In this document: one piece after another, positions 36,838 to 45,408 of the stretch
Position numbering within the stretch: the stretch's first letter is position 1
Layout of the letters: the number at the start of each line of letters is the position of its first letter
Origin: Methylocella silvestris
GTDB lineage: Bacteria > Pseudomonadota > Alphaproteobacteria > Rhizobiales > Beijerinckiaceae
Length of the DNA: 64,000 nucleotides
Direction of reading: 5' to 3'
NCBI RefSeq assembly: GCF_002891535.1
Contig: NZ_PDZR01000017.1
Coordinates: forward strand, 31,645-95,644
Notes under the pieces: generated by a model
The model's input: only the letters and a program-made list of their open reading frames with translations
Database searches by the model: none
Told to the model about the DNA's origin: nothing
Program-made: the position numbers and the translations under genes

Positions 36838-37713
36838 ATGGCCATTAACAAAATCGGGGTGATCGGCGCTGGTCAGATGGGTACCGGGATCGCACAAGTC
36901 TGCGCCCTGGCCGGCATCGATGTCGCCCTCAACGATATTTCGGAAGAGCGCATCAAGACAGGCCTGTCCGTTGTCGGAGCGAGCCTCGCCAAGCAGGTCG
37001 AACGCCAGCAATTCGATTCCGCGACGCGCGACGCCGCGCTCGCCCGCATCAAGCCCGCGCCCGACTATGGCGCATTCGGCGATTGCGATCTGATCATCGA
37101 GGCCGCTTCAGAGAATGAGGAGGTCAAGCGCAGGATCTTCAGCCAGGTTTGCGCCTCGGCTCGCGCCGATGCGCTGCTGGCCAGCAATACGTCGTCGATC
37201 TCGATCACGCGGCTCGCCTCGGTCACTGACCGTCCGGAGCGGTTCATTGGCATTCACTTCATGAATCCGGTGCCGCGCATGCAGCTGGTCGAGCTGATCC
37301 GCGGCATCGCCACGGAAAACGAGACATTCGAAGCGGCGAAGGATCTGATCTTGCGCCTCGGCAAGACCTATACGGTGTCGGAGGATTTTCCCGCCTTTAT
37401 CGTCAACCGCATTCTGCTGCCCATGATCAATGAGGCGATCTACACGCTTTATGAGGGCGTCGGTTCGGTCGAGGCGATCGACACGGCGATGCGGCTCGGC
37501 GCCAATCATCCGATGGGACCGCTCCAGCTCGCCGACTTTATCGGGCTCGATACGGTGCTCTCGGTGATGCAGGTGCTGCATGAGGGGCTCGCCGATTCGA
37601 AATATCGGCCCTGCCCGCTGCTGGTCAAATATGTCGAGGCCGGCTGGCTCGGGCGCAAGACGCAGCGCGGCTTCTATGATTACCGCAGCGGAACGCCGAT
37701 TCCGACCCGTTAA
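36838..37713 (+). CDS. hbd: 3-hydroxybutyryl-CoA dehydrogenase
   Basis: A 291-residue NAD(P)-dependent 3-hydroxyacyl-CoA dehydrogenase. It starts with the Rossmann motif GVIGAGQMGTGIAQVCALAG. The catalytic stretch includes Ser in SNTSSISITRLA, His in FIGIHFMNPVPRMQLVE and NHPMGPLQLADFIGLD in the C-terminal dimerisation domain. In methylotrophs it can serve poly-3-hydroxybutyrate turnover or the ethylmalonyl-CoA pathway; context does not decide. The Glu partner of the catalytic dyad (LVE) is present. It has no operon partner here. Confidence 0.94.
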   Translation: MAINKIGVIGAGQMGTGIAQVCALAGIDVALNDISEERIKTGLSVVGASLAKQVERQQFDSATRDAALARIKPAPDYGAFGDCDLIIEAASENEEVKRRIFSQVCASARADALLASNTSSISITRLASVTDRPERFIGIHFMNPVPRMQLVELIRGIATENETFEAAKDLILRLGKTYTVSEDFPAFIVNRILLPMINEAIYTLYEGVGSVEAIDTAMRLGANHPMGPLQLADFIGLDTVLSVMQVLHEGLADSKYRPCPLLVKYVEAGWLGRKTQRGFYDYRSGTPIPTR

Positions 37714-37894
37714 GCAATACGATCATCAATCGTGATCCGGCGCGAGCGGGCGTCTTCCTTGCTGCGCCTTCACAGCTGCGTCATCCACGCCGTACAATAT
37801 CCGGGCGAATCGCCGCATTAAGGTAAAATGAAATCGAATTGACGAATTAACCCAGCGCAGCTAATGCGGGAGCGCAAAAGGAGAGGCGTCTGAA

Positions 37895-38464
37895 TTGACG
37901 GTCCATTTCCATGCCAGTGCCTCGCCGGAAGCGTGTCCGGCCCTCGTCCTCAACGCCGACTTCCGGCCGCTGAGCTACTATCCTTTGTCGCTATGGTCTT
38001 GGCAGGACGCGATCAAGGCGGTGTTTCTGGATCGCGTCAACATCGTCTCCAATTATGACAAGGCGGTGCGAAGTCCGAGCTTCGAAATGCTGCTGCCCTC
38101 GGTGGTTTCGCTCAAGACCTATATAAAACCGTCCCGCCATCCCGCCTTTACCCGATTCAACGTCTTTCTGCGGGACCGTTTCAGCTGCCAATATTGCGGC
38201 TCGCGTCAGGATCTGACCTTCGATCATGTGACGCCCCGCTCCAAAGGGGGCATGACGACCTGGGAAAATGTCGTCGCCGCCTGCTCCTGCTGCAATCTGC
38301 GCAAGAGCGACAGGCTTCCCGGCGAGGCCCATATGTGGCCGGCGCACAAGCCCTACCAGCCCACCGTCAACGATCTGCACCAGAACGGCCGGCTGTTTCC
38401 TCCCAATTATCTGCACGATAGCTGGATGGATTATCTTTACTGGGATTCCGAGCTGGAGCCGTAA
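37895..38464 (+). CDS. HNH endonuclease family protein
   Basis: A 189-residue protein with a C-terminal HNH domain: CQYCGSRQDLTFDHVTPRSK, then GGMTTWENVVAACSCCNLRK, containing the metal/catalytic His (DHV), the Asn and the two Cys-x2-Cys-type pairs. The N-terminal domain (residues 10-95, ADFRPLSYYPLSLWSWQDAI) is typical of a widespread alphaproteobacterial chromosomal HNH family whose role is not established. Translation starts at TTG 37895, preceded by a strong AAAGGAGAG site; no ATG is available in frame nearby. Confidence 0.88.
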   Translation: MTVHFHASASPEACPALVLNADFRPLSYYPLSLWSWQDAIKAVFLDRVNIVSNYDKAVRSPSFEMLLPSVVSLKTYIKPSRHPAFTRFNVFLRDRFSCQYCGSRQDLTFDHVTPRSKGGMTTWENVVAACSCCNLRKSDRLPGEAHMWPAHKPYQPTVNDLHQNGRLFPPNYLHDSWMDYLYWDSELEP

Positions 38465-38770
38465 GCTTTCCTGCTTTTTTAGCCGTATTCCTTCTTTGGA
38501 AGAATTACGATCGTTCACGGTTGCGCTTTTCGCGATGGCGCAATCTTTTTCATGCGGCCTTAAACTACGTTTGTGCCGGAAGCGAATTTATCGCTCGCGG
38601 ACGCTTGCTTTTTGCCGCCTGAAGGCGCAGTTTTTGTATCTATCTTTTGTAGATACACAAACCCTTCTTCTTACTCTTAACCATCAAACTCTTACAAAGG
38701 AGAAACCCATGAGATTAACGCAACCCTGCCCGGAGTTTTTCGCACGCCCGGACTACAGCGGAGCATTGCG
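38465..38770. other. Intergenic region upstream of brnT with operator and possible leader ORF
   Basis: 306 bases. It holds the palindrome at 38635-38657 and a 39-codon frame at 38709-38828 that has a very strong ribosome-binding site (AAAGGAG, 38696-38702) and overlaps the first 58 bases of brnT in another frame. Composition is more AT-rich than the surroundings from 38560 to 38710. Confidence 0.55.
38635..38657. promoter_or_regulatory. Putative BrnTA operator
   Basis: A perfect inverted repeat TGTATCTA (38635-38642), seven-base spacer, TAGATACA (38650-38657) lies 114 bases upstream of brnT. BrnTA loci are autorepressed through BrnA binding to palindromes, so this is the natural operator candidate. 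Location and symmetry are seen; binding is inferred. Confidence 0.5.
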
Positions 38771-38828
38771 ATGGACTTTGAGTGGGATGAAACTAAACGC
38801 CTCAAAAACATCAAGAAACACGCACTAG
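38709..38828 (+). CDS. Possible 39-codon leader ORF overlapping brnT
   Basis: An ATG with an AAAGGAG site at ideal spacing opens a frame encoding MRLTQPCPEFFARPDYSGAL and 19 further residues. It ends 58 bases inside brnT, in another frame. The ribosome-binding site is better than that of brnT itself (GCGGAG). It could be a leader coupling translation of the toxin, or a remnant. No family is recognised. Confidence 0.35.
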   Translation: MRLTQPCPEFFARPDYSGALRWTLSGMKLNASKTSRNTH

Positions 38829-39043
38829 ATTTTATCGATGCGGTTGTCTTGTTCAGCAATCCGCATCTGACAGGACTTGCGAAGACTATAGACGCCGAGG
38901 AACGCCAATTGGCGACAGGCATGATCGAAGACGTTTGCGTGAACGCAGTCTTCACCATGCGCGGATCAACCATCCGCATCATCTCCATGCGGAGAGCAAG
39001 AGATGCAGAAAAACAAAGATATCAAAAGATTTTCAGCAGCTGA
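38771..39043 (+). CDS. brnT: BrnT-family ribonuclease toxin
   Basis: A 90-residue toxin of the RelE-like BrnT fold. The start MDFEWDETKRLKNIKKHALD followed by FIDAVVLFSNP is the family signature (F-x-W-D-x-x-K-x-x-x-N-x-x-K-H). The C-terminal RIISMRRARDAEKQRY segment provides the conserved Arg, Arg and Tyr/Glu implicated in RNA cleavage. It looks intact and full length. The antitoxin gene overlaps its last 41 bases. Confidence 0.93.
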   Translation: MDFEWDETKRLKNIKKHALDFIDAVVLFSNPHLTGLAKTIDAEERQLATGMIEDVCVNAVFTMRGSTIRIISMRRARDAEKQRYQKIFSS

Positions 39044-39335
39044 CCTTGAAGCGTTGCGCGCGCGCGGCGAAAGCCGCACCGATTTTGAGCGCCTGCGCGC
39101 AAAGACGGAAGCCGAGCTTGAGCGCGATATCGCAGACGATCGCGACTTCAAGGATATTCCAGAGAACTGGCAGGAAGCAGCTGAAGCCGTCATGCCCTAG
39201 CCGAAAAAACTGCTGTCGCTACGCCTCGACGCCGACATCGTCGATTGGTTCAAGGAGCGCGGCCCCGGTTACCAGACTCGCATGAACGCCGTTTTACGCG
39301 CTTTTATTGAGCGGGCCGGGAAAAAGAGGGCTTAG
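39003..39335 (+). pseudogene. brnA: BrnA-family antitoxin interrupted by an in-frame amber stop
   Basis: The frame begins at ATG 39003 with a GGAGAGCAAGAG ribosome-binding site inside the end of brnT. It encodes a 65-residue N-terminal part (MQKNKDIKRFSAADLEALRA through EAAEAVMP), then meets TAG at 39198-39200. The same frame continues for 44 codons with the conserved C-terminal ribbon-helix-helix part of BrnA (KKLLSLRLDADIVDWFKERG, then PGYQTRMNAVLRAF) and stops at 39335. A single base change separates it from a normal 110-residue BrnA. As written, only the toxin-contacting N-terminal segment without the DNA-binding dimerisation domain would be made, unless the stop is read through. Confidence 0.85.
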
Positions 39336-39357
39336 CGTTCGCGCAGGACGCGCGGTC

Positions 39358-40542
39358 TCAGCTCAGCTCCTTCGCCAGCCGCCGCATGAACTCTATGCCG
39401 GCCTCGACCTGCGCAATCTCTAAAAACTCATCGGGCTGATGCGCCTGGTCGATCGAACCCGGGCCGCACACCACGGTCGGCGCGCCGGCCGCCTGAAACT
39501 GTCCGGCTTCCGTCGCATAGGGCACGCTGATCGTGCTGTTCGACCGCGCAAGGTTTAACGCAAGCGATTCCGCCACTGAGCCTGGCTCCGGTCCAAGACC
39601 TGGCACCTCGACCTCGGCAAAAGTTTCAATCGAGGCGTCTCTGGCGTTGCGGGTCAGCTTGGGCAGCGCGACGCGCTCGATATAGGCCTGAAGATGGCTC
39701 AGCGCGAGATTTTGCGGGACGCCCGGCAGGCTGCGGAACTCCCAGTCGAAGGCGCATTGCTTGGCCAGAATATTGCGCGCCGTGCCGCCATGGATGACGC
39801 CGACCTCGATCGTCGAGGCCGGCGGATCGAACCTTCCCGATGGGTCGCCGCCACGCGCCAGCTCCTCGTTGAAGCGATAGAGTTCGCTGACGAGATCGCA
39901 GGCCGTCTCGACGGCGTTGGCGCCGAGATATGGCTTTGATGAATGCGCCTCATGGCCGTGGACGATGGTGCGATAGGTGACGATCGCCTTATGCGCGTCC
40001 GCCACCTGCATCAGGGTCGGCTCGCCGACAAGGATCGCGCCGGGCCGCGGCAGATCGGCGCCGAAACGCCGGATCGTGTCGAGCGAGCCGCGGCAGGTCG
40101 TCTCCTCGTCGTAACTCAAAAGGATATGGATCGGCCGCGACAGCGCCGCTTTTTGAAACTCGGGGATCATCGCAAGGCAGATCGAATCGAACCCCTTCAT
40201 GTCGCAGGCGCCGCGGCCGTAGAGGCGTCCGTCCTCGCGGCGGAGCGTGAACGGATCGCTGCTCCAGCTTTGTCCCTCAACGGGCACGACGTCGGTATGG
40301 CCCGAAAGCACGACGCCGCCGTCGATCTTAGGTCCGATGGTGACGAACAGCGCCGCCTTGTCGCCGATCGCATTGGGGATCTTGACGTAATCGGCCCCGC
40401 ATTCGCGCAGATAGGCCTCGACCGCCGCGATCAGCGCCAGATTTGACTTGGAGCTTTCGGTGTCGAACCCGACGAGCCGCTCGAGCATCGCGATCGCCGC
40501 CTCAAGCCTTGCGGCGGAAGGCTCCTGCATCACATTCATCAA
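39358..40542 (-). CDS. argE: Acetylornithine deacetylase
   Basis: A 394-residue M20-family zinc hydrolase that releases ornithine from N-acetylornithine in arginine synthesis. Metal ligands and catalytic residues are visible: SGHTDVVPV with His and catalytic Asp, GRGACDMKGFDS with the bridging Asp, SYDEETTCRGS with the Glu pair, and VCGPGSIDQAHQPDE with the terminal His. The ArgE subgroup is favoured over DapE by the VGFDTESSKSNL start and AHSSKPYLGANAVE segment. A second M20 protein in this window (dapE, 46327) is clearly distinct. Confidence 0.93.
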   Translation of the reverse strand: MMNVMQEPSAARLEAAIAMLERLVGFDTESSKSNLALIAAVEAYLRECGADYVKIPNAIGDKAALFVTIGPKIDGGVVLSGHTDVVPVEGQSWSSDPFTLRREDGRLYGRGACDMKGFDSICLAMIPEFQKAALSRPIHILLSYDEETTCRGSLDTIRRFGADLPRPGAILVGEPTLMQVADAHKAIVTYRTIVHGHEAHSSKPYLGANAVETACDLVSELYRFNEELARGGDPSGRFDPPASTIEVGVIHGGTARNILAKQCAFDWEFRSLPGVPQNLALSHLQAYIERVALPKLTRNARDASIETFAEVEVPGLGPEPGSVAESLALNLARSNSTISVPYATEAGQFQAAGAPTVVCGPGSIDQAHQPDEFLEIAQVEAGIEFMRRLAKELS

Positions 40543-40596
40543 AGGCCCGCCTTCTGTCTCTGCAAGCGGAGGCGCGGGCGCCCGCGCGCCAGCGTC

Positions 40597-40989
40597 TCAA
40601 TTGAGAACGCGGCGCACGAAGGGCGAATCCAGCGAAAACACCGGGATCTGCGCGTCGAATTCCTCGCCGTTTTCATCGACCATCCGATAGGCGCCGGTCA
40701 TGATGCCGGAAGGCGTCGTGAGATTCGAGCCGGAAGTGTAGCGGAAGGTTTCACCCGGCTTCAGAATGGGCTGCTCCCCGACGACGCCCGGGCCCTGCAC
40801 TTCCTCGAGCCTGCCGTTGCCATCGGTGATTTTCCAATGCCGCGCGGTCAGCTGCACGGTCTTTTCGCTCTGATTGGCGATCTCGACCGTATAGGCCCAA
40901 AAGAACATCGCCTGATCGGCATTCGAGCGCTCAGGGATGAATTCGGGCAGGACGGTAATCTGGATATCCTGGGTGACGGCGCTGTACAT
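40597..40989 (-). CDS. apaG: ApaG protein
   Basis: A 130-residue protein forming the immunoglobulin-like ApaG (DUF525) fold, also found as a domain in eukaryotic F-box proteins. Hallmarks are YTVEIANQSEKTVQLTARHW, the pyrophosphate-loop-like EVQGPGVVGEQPILKPGE and SGIMTGAYRMV. The start at 40989 gives the common MYSAVTQDIQITV opening; the frame reaches back to 41022. Its biochemical role is poorly defined (links to diadenosine polyphosphates and metal resistance). Confidence 0.94.
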   Translation of the reverse strand: MYSAVTQDIQITVLPEFIPERSNADQAMFFWAYTVEIANQSEKTVQLTARHWKITDGNGRLEEVQGPGVVGEQPILKPGETFRYTSGSNLTTPSGIMTGAYRMVDENGEEFDAQIPVFSLDSPFVRRVLN

Positions 40990-41083
40990 GGGTGTGATCC
41001 GAGGCGTCCTTTGAGCCGGCATCGCGGCATAAACTTATCATAGCTTAACCCGCGGGAAAAAGGCACGCGGCGCCGCGCTTTGC

Positions 41084-42304
41084 TCACTCCGCGGCAATAT
41101 CGTTGCGTTCGAGCGCGCCGAGCGCCGCCTTGAGATCGTCGATAAGGTCCTCTTCGTCCTCGAGGCCGACCGACAGCCGCACCAGCCCCTCCGTGACGCC
41201 GAGCGCCGCGCGCGCCTCGGGGGCCAGCCGGTGATGCGTCGTCGTCGCCGGATGGGTGATGAGGCTCTTGGCGTCGCCAAGATTGCTCGAAATCTTGATG
41301 AGCGTCAGGGCGCGGCCGAAGGCGAAGGCGGCCGGTTTGCCGCCGACAATCTCGAACGCTATCAATGTTCCGCCGCCGGACATCTGCCGCCGCGCGATGT
41401 CGGCGTGCGGATGATCGGCGCGGCCGGGGTAGCGCACGAAGGCGACGGCCGGCTGTTCGCTCAAGAAGTCGGCGATCCTGGCGGCGCTCTTTGTCTGTCG
41501 CTCGACGCGGATCGCCAGCGTTTCGAGCGCCTTCAAGAGCACCCAGGCGTTGAAGGGCGAGAGCGCAGGGCCCGTCTGCCGCAAAAATTGCTGCAAATCG
41601 GCCTCGACCAGCGCTTTCGCGCCGAGGATGACGCCGCCAAGACACCGGCCGCCGCCGTCGATGTGCTTCGTCGCGGAATAGACGACAAGATCGGCGCCAA
41701 GCGTCAACGGCTTTTGCAGCATCGGCGTCGCGAACACATTGTCGACGACGAGGATCGCGCCGGCGTCATGAGCGATCTTTGCGATCGCGGCGATGTCATA
41801 GACGTCGAGACAGGGATTTGTCGGGCTTTCCAGAAACAAGACCCTGGTTTCCGGCCGCATGGCGGCGCGCCACTGGTCAAGGTCCACGCCGTCGACGAGG
41901 CTCGAAGCGACGCCATAGCGCGGCAGATGGTCCTCGACGATATAGCGGCAGGCGCCAAACAGCGCGCGGGCGGCGACGACGTGATCGCCGGCCCGAACCT
42001 GCGACATCACCGCGGCCGTCACCGCGGCCATACCGGTCGCCGTCGCGCGCGCGGCCTCGGCGCCTTCGAGTAGCGCCATGCGGTCCTCGAACATCGCGAC
42101 CGTCGGATTGCCATAGCGCGAATAAACGAAGCCCGGCTCTTCGCCGGCAAAGCGCGCGGCGCAGGCCTCCATCGAGGCGAACACATAGCCTTGCGTCAAA
42201 AACAGCGCCTCGGAGGTCTCGCCGAAGGGGGTGCGGACGCCGCCGCCATGGACCAGCAGCGTCGCGGGACGCAAAGGCTTTGGGCCGCCGAAGGAATCCG
42301 TCAT
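41084..42304 (-). CDS. metZ: O-succinylhomoserine sulfhydrylase
   Basis: A 406-residue PLP enzyme of the Cys/Met metabolism family, making homocysteine from an activated homoserine and sulfide. The PLP lysine lies in VVYSATKHIDGGGR; YSRYGNPT and the SNLGDAKSLITHPATTTH segment are typical. The start ATG at 42304 has a GGGAGA site. metX (48444) in this window encodes the acetyl/succinyl transferase that would supply its substrate, so direct sulfhydrylation is probably the route to methionine. Confidence 0.95.
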   Translation of the reverse strand: MTDSFGGPKPLRPATLLVHGGGVRTPFGETSEALFLTQGYVFASMEACAARFAGEEPGFVYSRYGNPTVAMFEDRMALLEGAEAARATATGMAAVTAAVMSQVRAGDHVVAARALFGACRYIVEDHLPRYGVASSLVDGVDLDQWRAAMRPETRVLFLESPTNPCLDVYDIAAIAKIAHDAGAILVVDNVFATPMLQKPLTLGADLVVYSATKHIDGGGRCLGGVILGAKALVEADLQQFLRQTGPALSPFNAWVLLKALETLAIRVERQTKSAARIADFLSEQPAVAFVRYPGRADHPHADIARRQMSGGGTLIAFEIVGGKPAAFAFGRALTLIKISSNLGDAKSLITHPATTTHHRLAPEARAALGVTEGLVRLSVGLEDEEDLIDDLKAALGALERNDIAAE

Positions 42305-42457
42305 CGTCTCTCCCAACGCGGTTTGGTTAACGAGGGCTTGACAGCAAGCTCGCCGCAAGGGGCTGGATTAGGCTTTTCCTTTCCGCGCCTCAAGCTTTAA
42401 GGTTTAACAGCCCGCCGCGCGTCCCGCGCCGCCCTGCCCCGCTGCCTGTCAGGATCC

Positions 42458-43618
42458 ATGCAATCGCTTTTCCCGAAACTGGATCAGGATGATTTCGGCC
42501 CGCATTTCGGACTGCTGTCGCGCCAGAAAATCGAGCTGATGGCGCGACGCGGCATGATCGCGTCAACCGAAGAGCTCGACGAGAAACAGCTTCAGCCAGC
42601 CAGCCTTGACCTGCGCCTTGGCGCGCGCGCCTATCGCGTGCGGGCGAGCTTCCTGCCGGGTCGCGACCGCACGGTGATGGAGCAGCTGCGCGCCTTCGCG
42701 CGCGATGAGGATGCGATCAGCCTCGAGCATGGCGCGGTTCTCGAACGCGGCTGCGTCTATGTCATCCCCCTGATCGAACATCTGCGCCTGCCCGACAGCA
42801 TCGCGGCTTTCGCCAATCCGAAAAGCTCGACCGGCCGGCTCGATATTTTCACGCGGCTTATCACCGACAATTCGGAAGTGTTCGACCGCGTCGCGCGCGC
42901 CTATGAGGGGCCGCTCTATGCCGAAGTGTCGCCGCGGAGCTTTTCCGTGCGGGTGCGCAAGGGATCAAAACTGAACCAGATTCGCTTCCGGCGGCTGAAT
43001 TCGCAGCAATTCGAGCGAACCGGCTTTGCCGTCGACGATCGCGATCTGCGCGAGCGCCACAGGGCGGCCCCCCTCGTCGACGGCGAACTCAATCTGCGTC
43101 AGGGACTTGTCGTGCGGGTCGCGCTGGGCGACGCGATCCAGCCAGACGGCGCGATCGGCTACCGCGCGCAAAAACATGCCGACATCATCGACGTCGACCG
43201 CGCCGGCGGCTACCGGCTTGACGATTATTGGGACAGGATTTTCGCGCGGCCGGATGGGCGGCTCATTCTCGATCCCGGCGAGTTCTACATCCTCGCCTCG
43301 CAGGAGCGCCTGCATATTCCAAGCGACCTTGCCGCGGAAATGGTGCCGATCGATCCGGCCATGGGCGAATTTCGCGTCCATTATGCGGGCTTCTTCGATC
43401 CGGGCTTTGGCGCTTCGCCCGACAAGCGCCCCGGCGCCCGCGCGGTGCTCGAAGTGCGTAGCCACGAGGTGCCGTTTGTCCTTGAGGACGGCCAGATTAT
43501 CGGCCGGCTGGTATATGAGAAAATGGCTGAGGCGCCGCATGCGCTCTACGGCGAGGGCGAGGGCTCCAATTATCAGGGCCAGGGGCTAAAGCTGTCGAAG
43601 CATTTTGTGATGGATTAG
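42458..43618 (+). CDS. dcd: 2'-deoxycytidine 5'-triphosphate deaminase, long form
   Basis: A 386-residue enzyme of the dCTP deaminase/dUTPase superfamily. This long form, common in alphaproteobacteria, holds two tandem dUTPase-like folds, about 1-190 and 200-386. The substrate-site motif NPKSSTGRLDIFTRLI appears in the first half, with PASLDLRLGARAYRVRASFL near the N-terminus. The second half contains FRVHYAGFFDPGFG. It supplies dUMP for thymidylate synthesis. Its TAG stop is the start of the palindromic element at 43616. Confidence 0.92.
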   Translation: MQSLFPKLDQDDFGPHFGLLSRQKIELMARRGMIASTEELDEKQLQPASLDLRLGARAYRVRASFLPGRDRTVMEQLRAFARDEDAISLEHGAVLERGCVYVIPLIEHLRLPDSIAAFANPKSSTGRLDIFTRLITDNSEVFDRVARAYEGPLYAEVSPRSFSVRVRKGSKLNQIRFRRLNSQQFERTGFAVDDRDLRERHRAAPLVDGELNLRQGLVVRVALGDAIQPDGAIGYRAQKHADIIDVDRAGGYRLDDYWDRIFARPDGRLILDPGEFYILASQERLHIPSDLAAEMVPIDPAMGEFRVHYAGFFDPGFGASPDKRPGARAVLEVRSHEVPFVLEDGQIIGRLVYEKMAEAPHALYGEGEGSNYQGQGLKLSKHFVMD

Positions 43619-43667
43619 AGCATGTCCCGTTCAGATGGAATCATCTGGACGATAAGGACATGCTCCA
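43616..43667. repeat. 52-bp palindromic element overlapping the dcd stop
   Basis: TAGAGCATG at the left and CATGCTCCA at the right form inverted ends (GAGCATGTCC 43618-43627 pairs with GGACATGCTC 43656-43665, ten perfect pairs). Inside, CAGATG/CATCTG with a GAAT loop and flanking CGT/ACG make a second stem. The first TAG is the dcd stop codon. It shares its ends with the elements at 21708 and 47599. Confidence 0.7.
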
Positions 43668-43742
43668 AATTTTTGATAAAGCATCGCGCAGCCAAGTGGA
43701 CGCGCTTGGCGTCGCCAGGATGAAGCGAAACGAGAGAGTTTG

Positions 43743-43778
43743 GCGCATCAGACGTTCGAGCTTGCACGTCTGATGCGC
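43743..43778. terminator. Perfect 13-bp hairpin between convergent genes
   Basis: GCGCATCAGACGT (43743-43755) and ACGTCTGATGCGC (43766-43778) are exact inverted repeats with a ten-base loop. It lies between the 3' ends of dcd and the minus-strand membrane protein gene, so it may end transcription from both sides. It has no T-tract. Confidence 0.55.
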
Positions 43779-43845
43779 TAATGCGGCGAGGCCAGGCCTA
43801 TGCGGTCCGCCATCATCGAGGGTTTGTTCGAACCGAAAGCGGGGT

Positions 43846-45408
43846 CTAGTCCTGGCCCTCGTCAAGACGCTTGATCGCGCCGGTCCAGGCCGGGAGCGTC
43901 ACATCGGACGTCACGTCATATTCGACGAACTCGATTGAATATTGCGGAAAAGGCTCCTTGCCGACCCAGGACTTTATGGCCGCATAGCGGTCCTCGCTCA
44001 ATTGTTTGACCGCGACCTGCTTCAACGCCGGATTATCGAGCATCCGATAGAGCGTGGCGACTTCATCCCCATTGAGCGTGCCGGCATAGGTCTTGGTGAG
44101 GACGACGCAATCGCCGGGATGGGCGGCGATGTCGGTTCCGCGCTGGGGCGAAAAGACCGACGAGGAGCCGATCGAATTCTCCTCAAGGAGATAATTCAGC
44201 GGCGAATCATGATTGAAGACAATGAGCTTGCCTTTGCATTGATCCTTCCAGGCCGTGATCGTCGCAAGGCTTCCACGATAATCTATATTGAACGAGCCTT
44301 TGAGCGTGTCTCGATGCCAGGCCACATTGACGGCGCCGAGCAGTTGAAACGCAGCGATCAGGGCGATTGCGGCGCGCGCCCAAAGCGGCGGCAGCGCGGC
44401 GACGGCCGAAGCGATGATCAGGAAAACCAGCGGGAGCAGGAACACCGAATTTCGCGGCTTCATCGCAATTCCGGTCACGACCATCAACAGCGTCCCGAGA
44501 GTGAGGCCGATCAGGACGATCCAGTCGATGTCGGATTTCGGCTTTACAAACAGGAAATAGACGCCAAGGGCGGCAATGAGCGCCGCATAAACGCCGGCGG
44601 CGACAGAGAGCGGGAACACCGCATTGCCGACGACAAGCGTGATGGCGATCTGGGAAAGCGCGCTGAGGAAGCTTGCGGTCTGATTGGCGCCGTGTCCGCG
44701 CGCATACTCGATAAAAACGAGCAATTGCGGAAGGCAAAGGGCAAAGCCGGCCACGCCGGCGACCAGCAAGATAATGATGTCAGAGCGCCGGAAATTCTTC
44801 CGTTCGCGCAGAAGATGGGCCGCAACCAGCACCGGCGCGGCGCACAAGGTCTCGTAGTTGACATAAAATAACAGAACGATCCCGGCCGCCAGGATTAGCG
44901 TTCGCCTGGTCAGGCTTAAGTCTGAAAACAGGATAATGCCAAGAATGACGGCAAAAAGCGGGTTGAAATAGGCATACCAGCGCAGTGATGCGCCCCACAT
45001 GATCGTCGTGCCGCAGAGCGCCAGCAAAATCCCGAGGGATAGCCTTGCGCGCGGGTCGATCTTGTCGAAGGCGATGAAACCGAAAATGGCTAGACCAAGC
45101 GCATTAAGTATAGCGCCAAGAACCTTGACCGCCTCCCACGATCCAAACAGATCGAAAGCAGCTTTATTTATAATATAATGCACCGGAGGATGAACATCCT
45201 CGGTATTTATATAATTCCACAGCCCAGAATAATTATAACTCGACACTGTGCGAATATTAAATATCTCGTCGTCGAAAAAAAATCCGTTTTTTATAGAAAT
45301 AATCGATATAAAAAGGATAGATAAAAATATAACAGAAGAGAAAATCAAGCGCATAGAAGACGAAGAAGAAGAGATTGTACTCACTCTTGATGAAGATATC
45401 GTACTCAC
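43846..45408 (-). CDS. GT39/ArnT-like membrane glycosyltransferase
   Basis: A 520-residue polytopic protein with about ten helices and a C-terminal periplasmic tail of about 130 residues. The first periplasmic loop has FFFDDEIFNIRTV, the conserved Asp-Asp/Glu of GT-C enzymes using lipid-linked sugars, followed by EDVHPPVHYIINK, which matches the H-P-P motif of PMT/ArnT-like proteins. Acceptor and donor are unknown. Translation probably starts at GTG 45408 with an AGGAG site; a second GTG at 45384 lies in a 24-base tandem duplication encoding (V/M)STISSS. The first 250 bases or so are markedly AT-rich compared with the rest. Confidence 0.78.
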   Translation of the reverse strand: MSTISSSRVSTISSSSSSMRLIFSSVIFLSILFISIISIKNGFFFDDEIFNIRTVSSYNYSGLWNYINTEDVHPPVHYIINKAAFDLFGSWEAVKVLGAILNALGLAIFGFIAFDKIDPRARLSLGILLALCGTTIMWGASLRWYAYFNPLFAVILGIILFSDLSLTRRTLILAAGIVLLFYVNYETLCAAPVLVAAHLLRERKNFRRSDIIILLVAGVAGFALCLPQLLVFIEYARGHGANQTASFLSALSQIAITLVVGNAVFPLSVAAGVYAALIAALGVYFLFVKPKSDIDWIVLIGLTLGTLLMVVTGIAMKPRNSVFLLPLVFLIIASAVAALPPLWARAAIALIAAFQLLGAVNVAWHRDTLKGSFNIDYRGSLATITAWKDQCKGKLIVFNHDSPLNYLLEENSIGSSSVFSPQRGTDIAAHPGDCVVLTKTYAGTLNGDEVATLYRMLDNPALKQVAVKQLSEDRYAAIKSWVGKEPFPQYSIEFVEYDVTSDVTLPAWTGAIKRLDEGQD

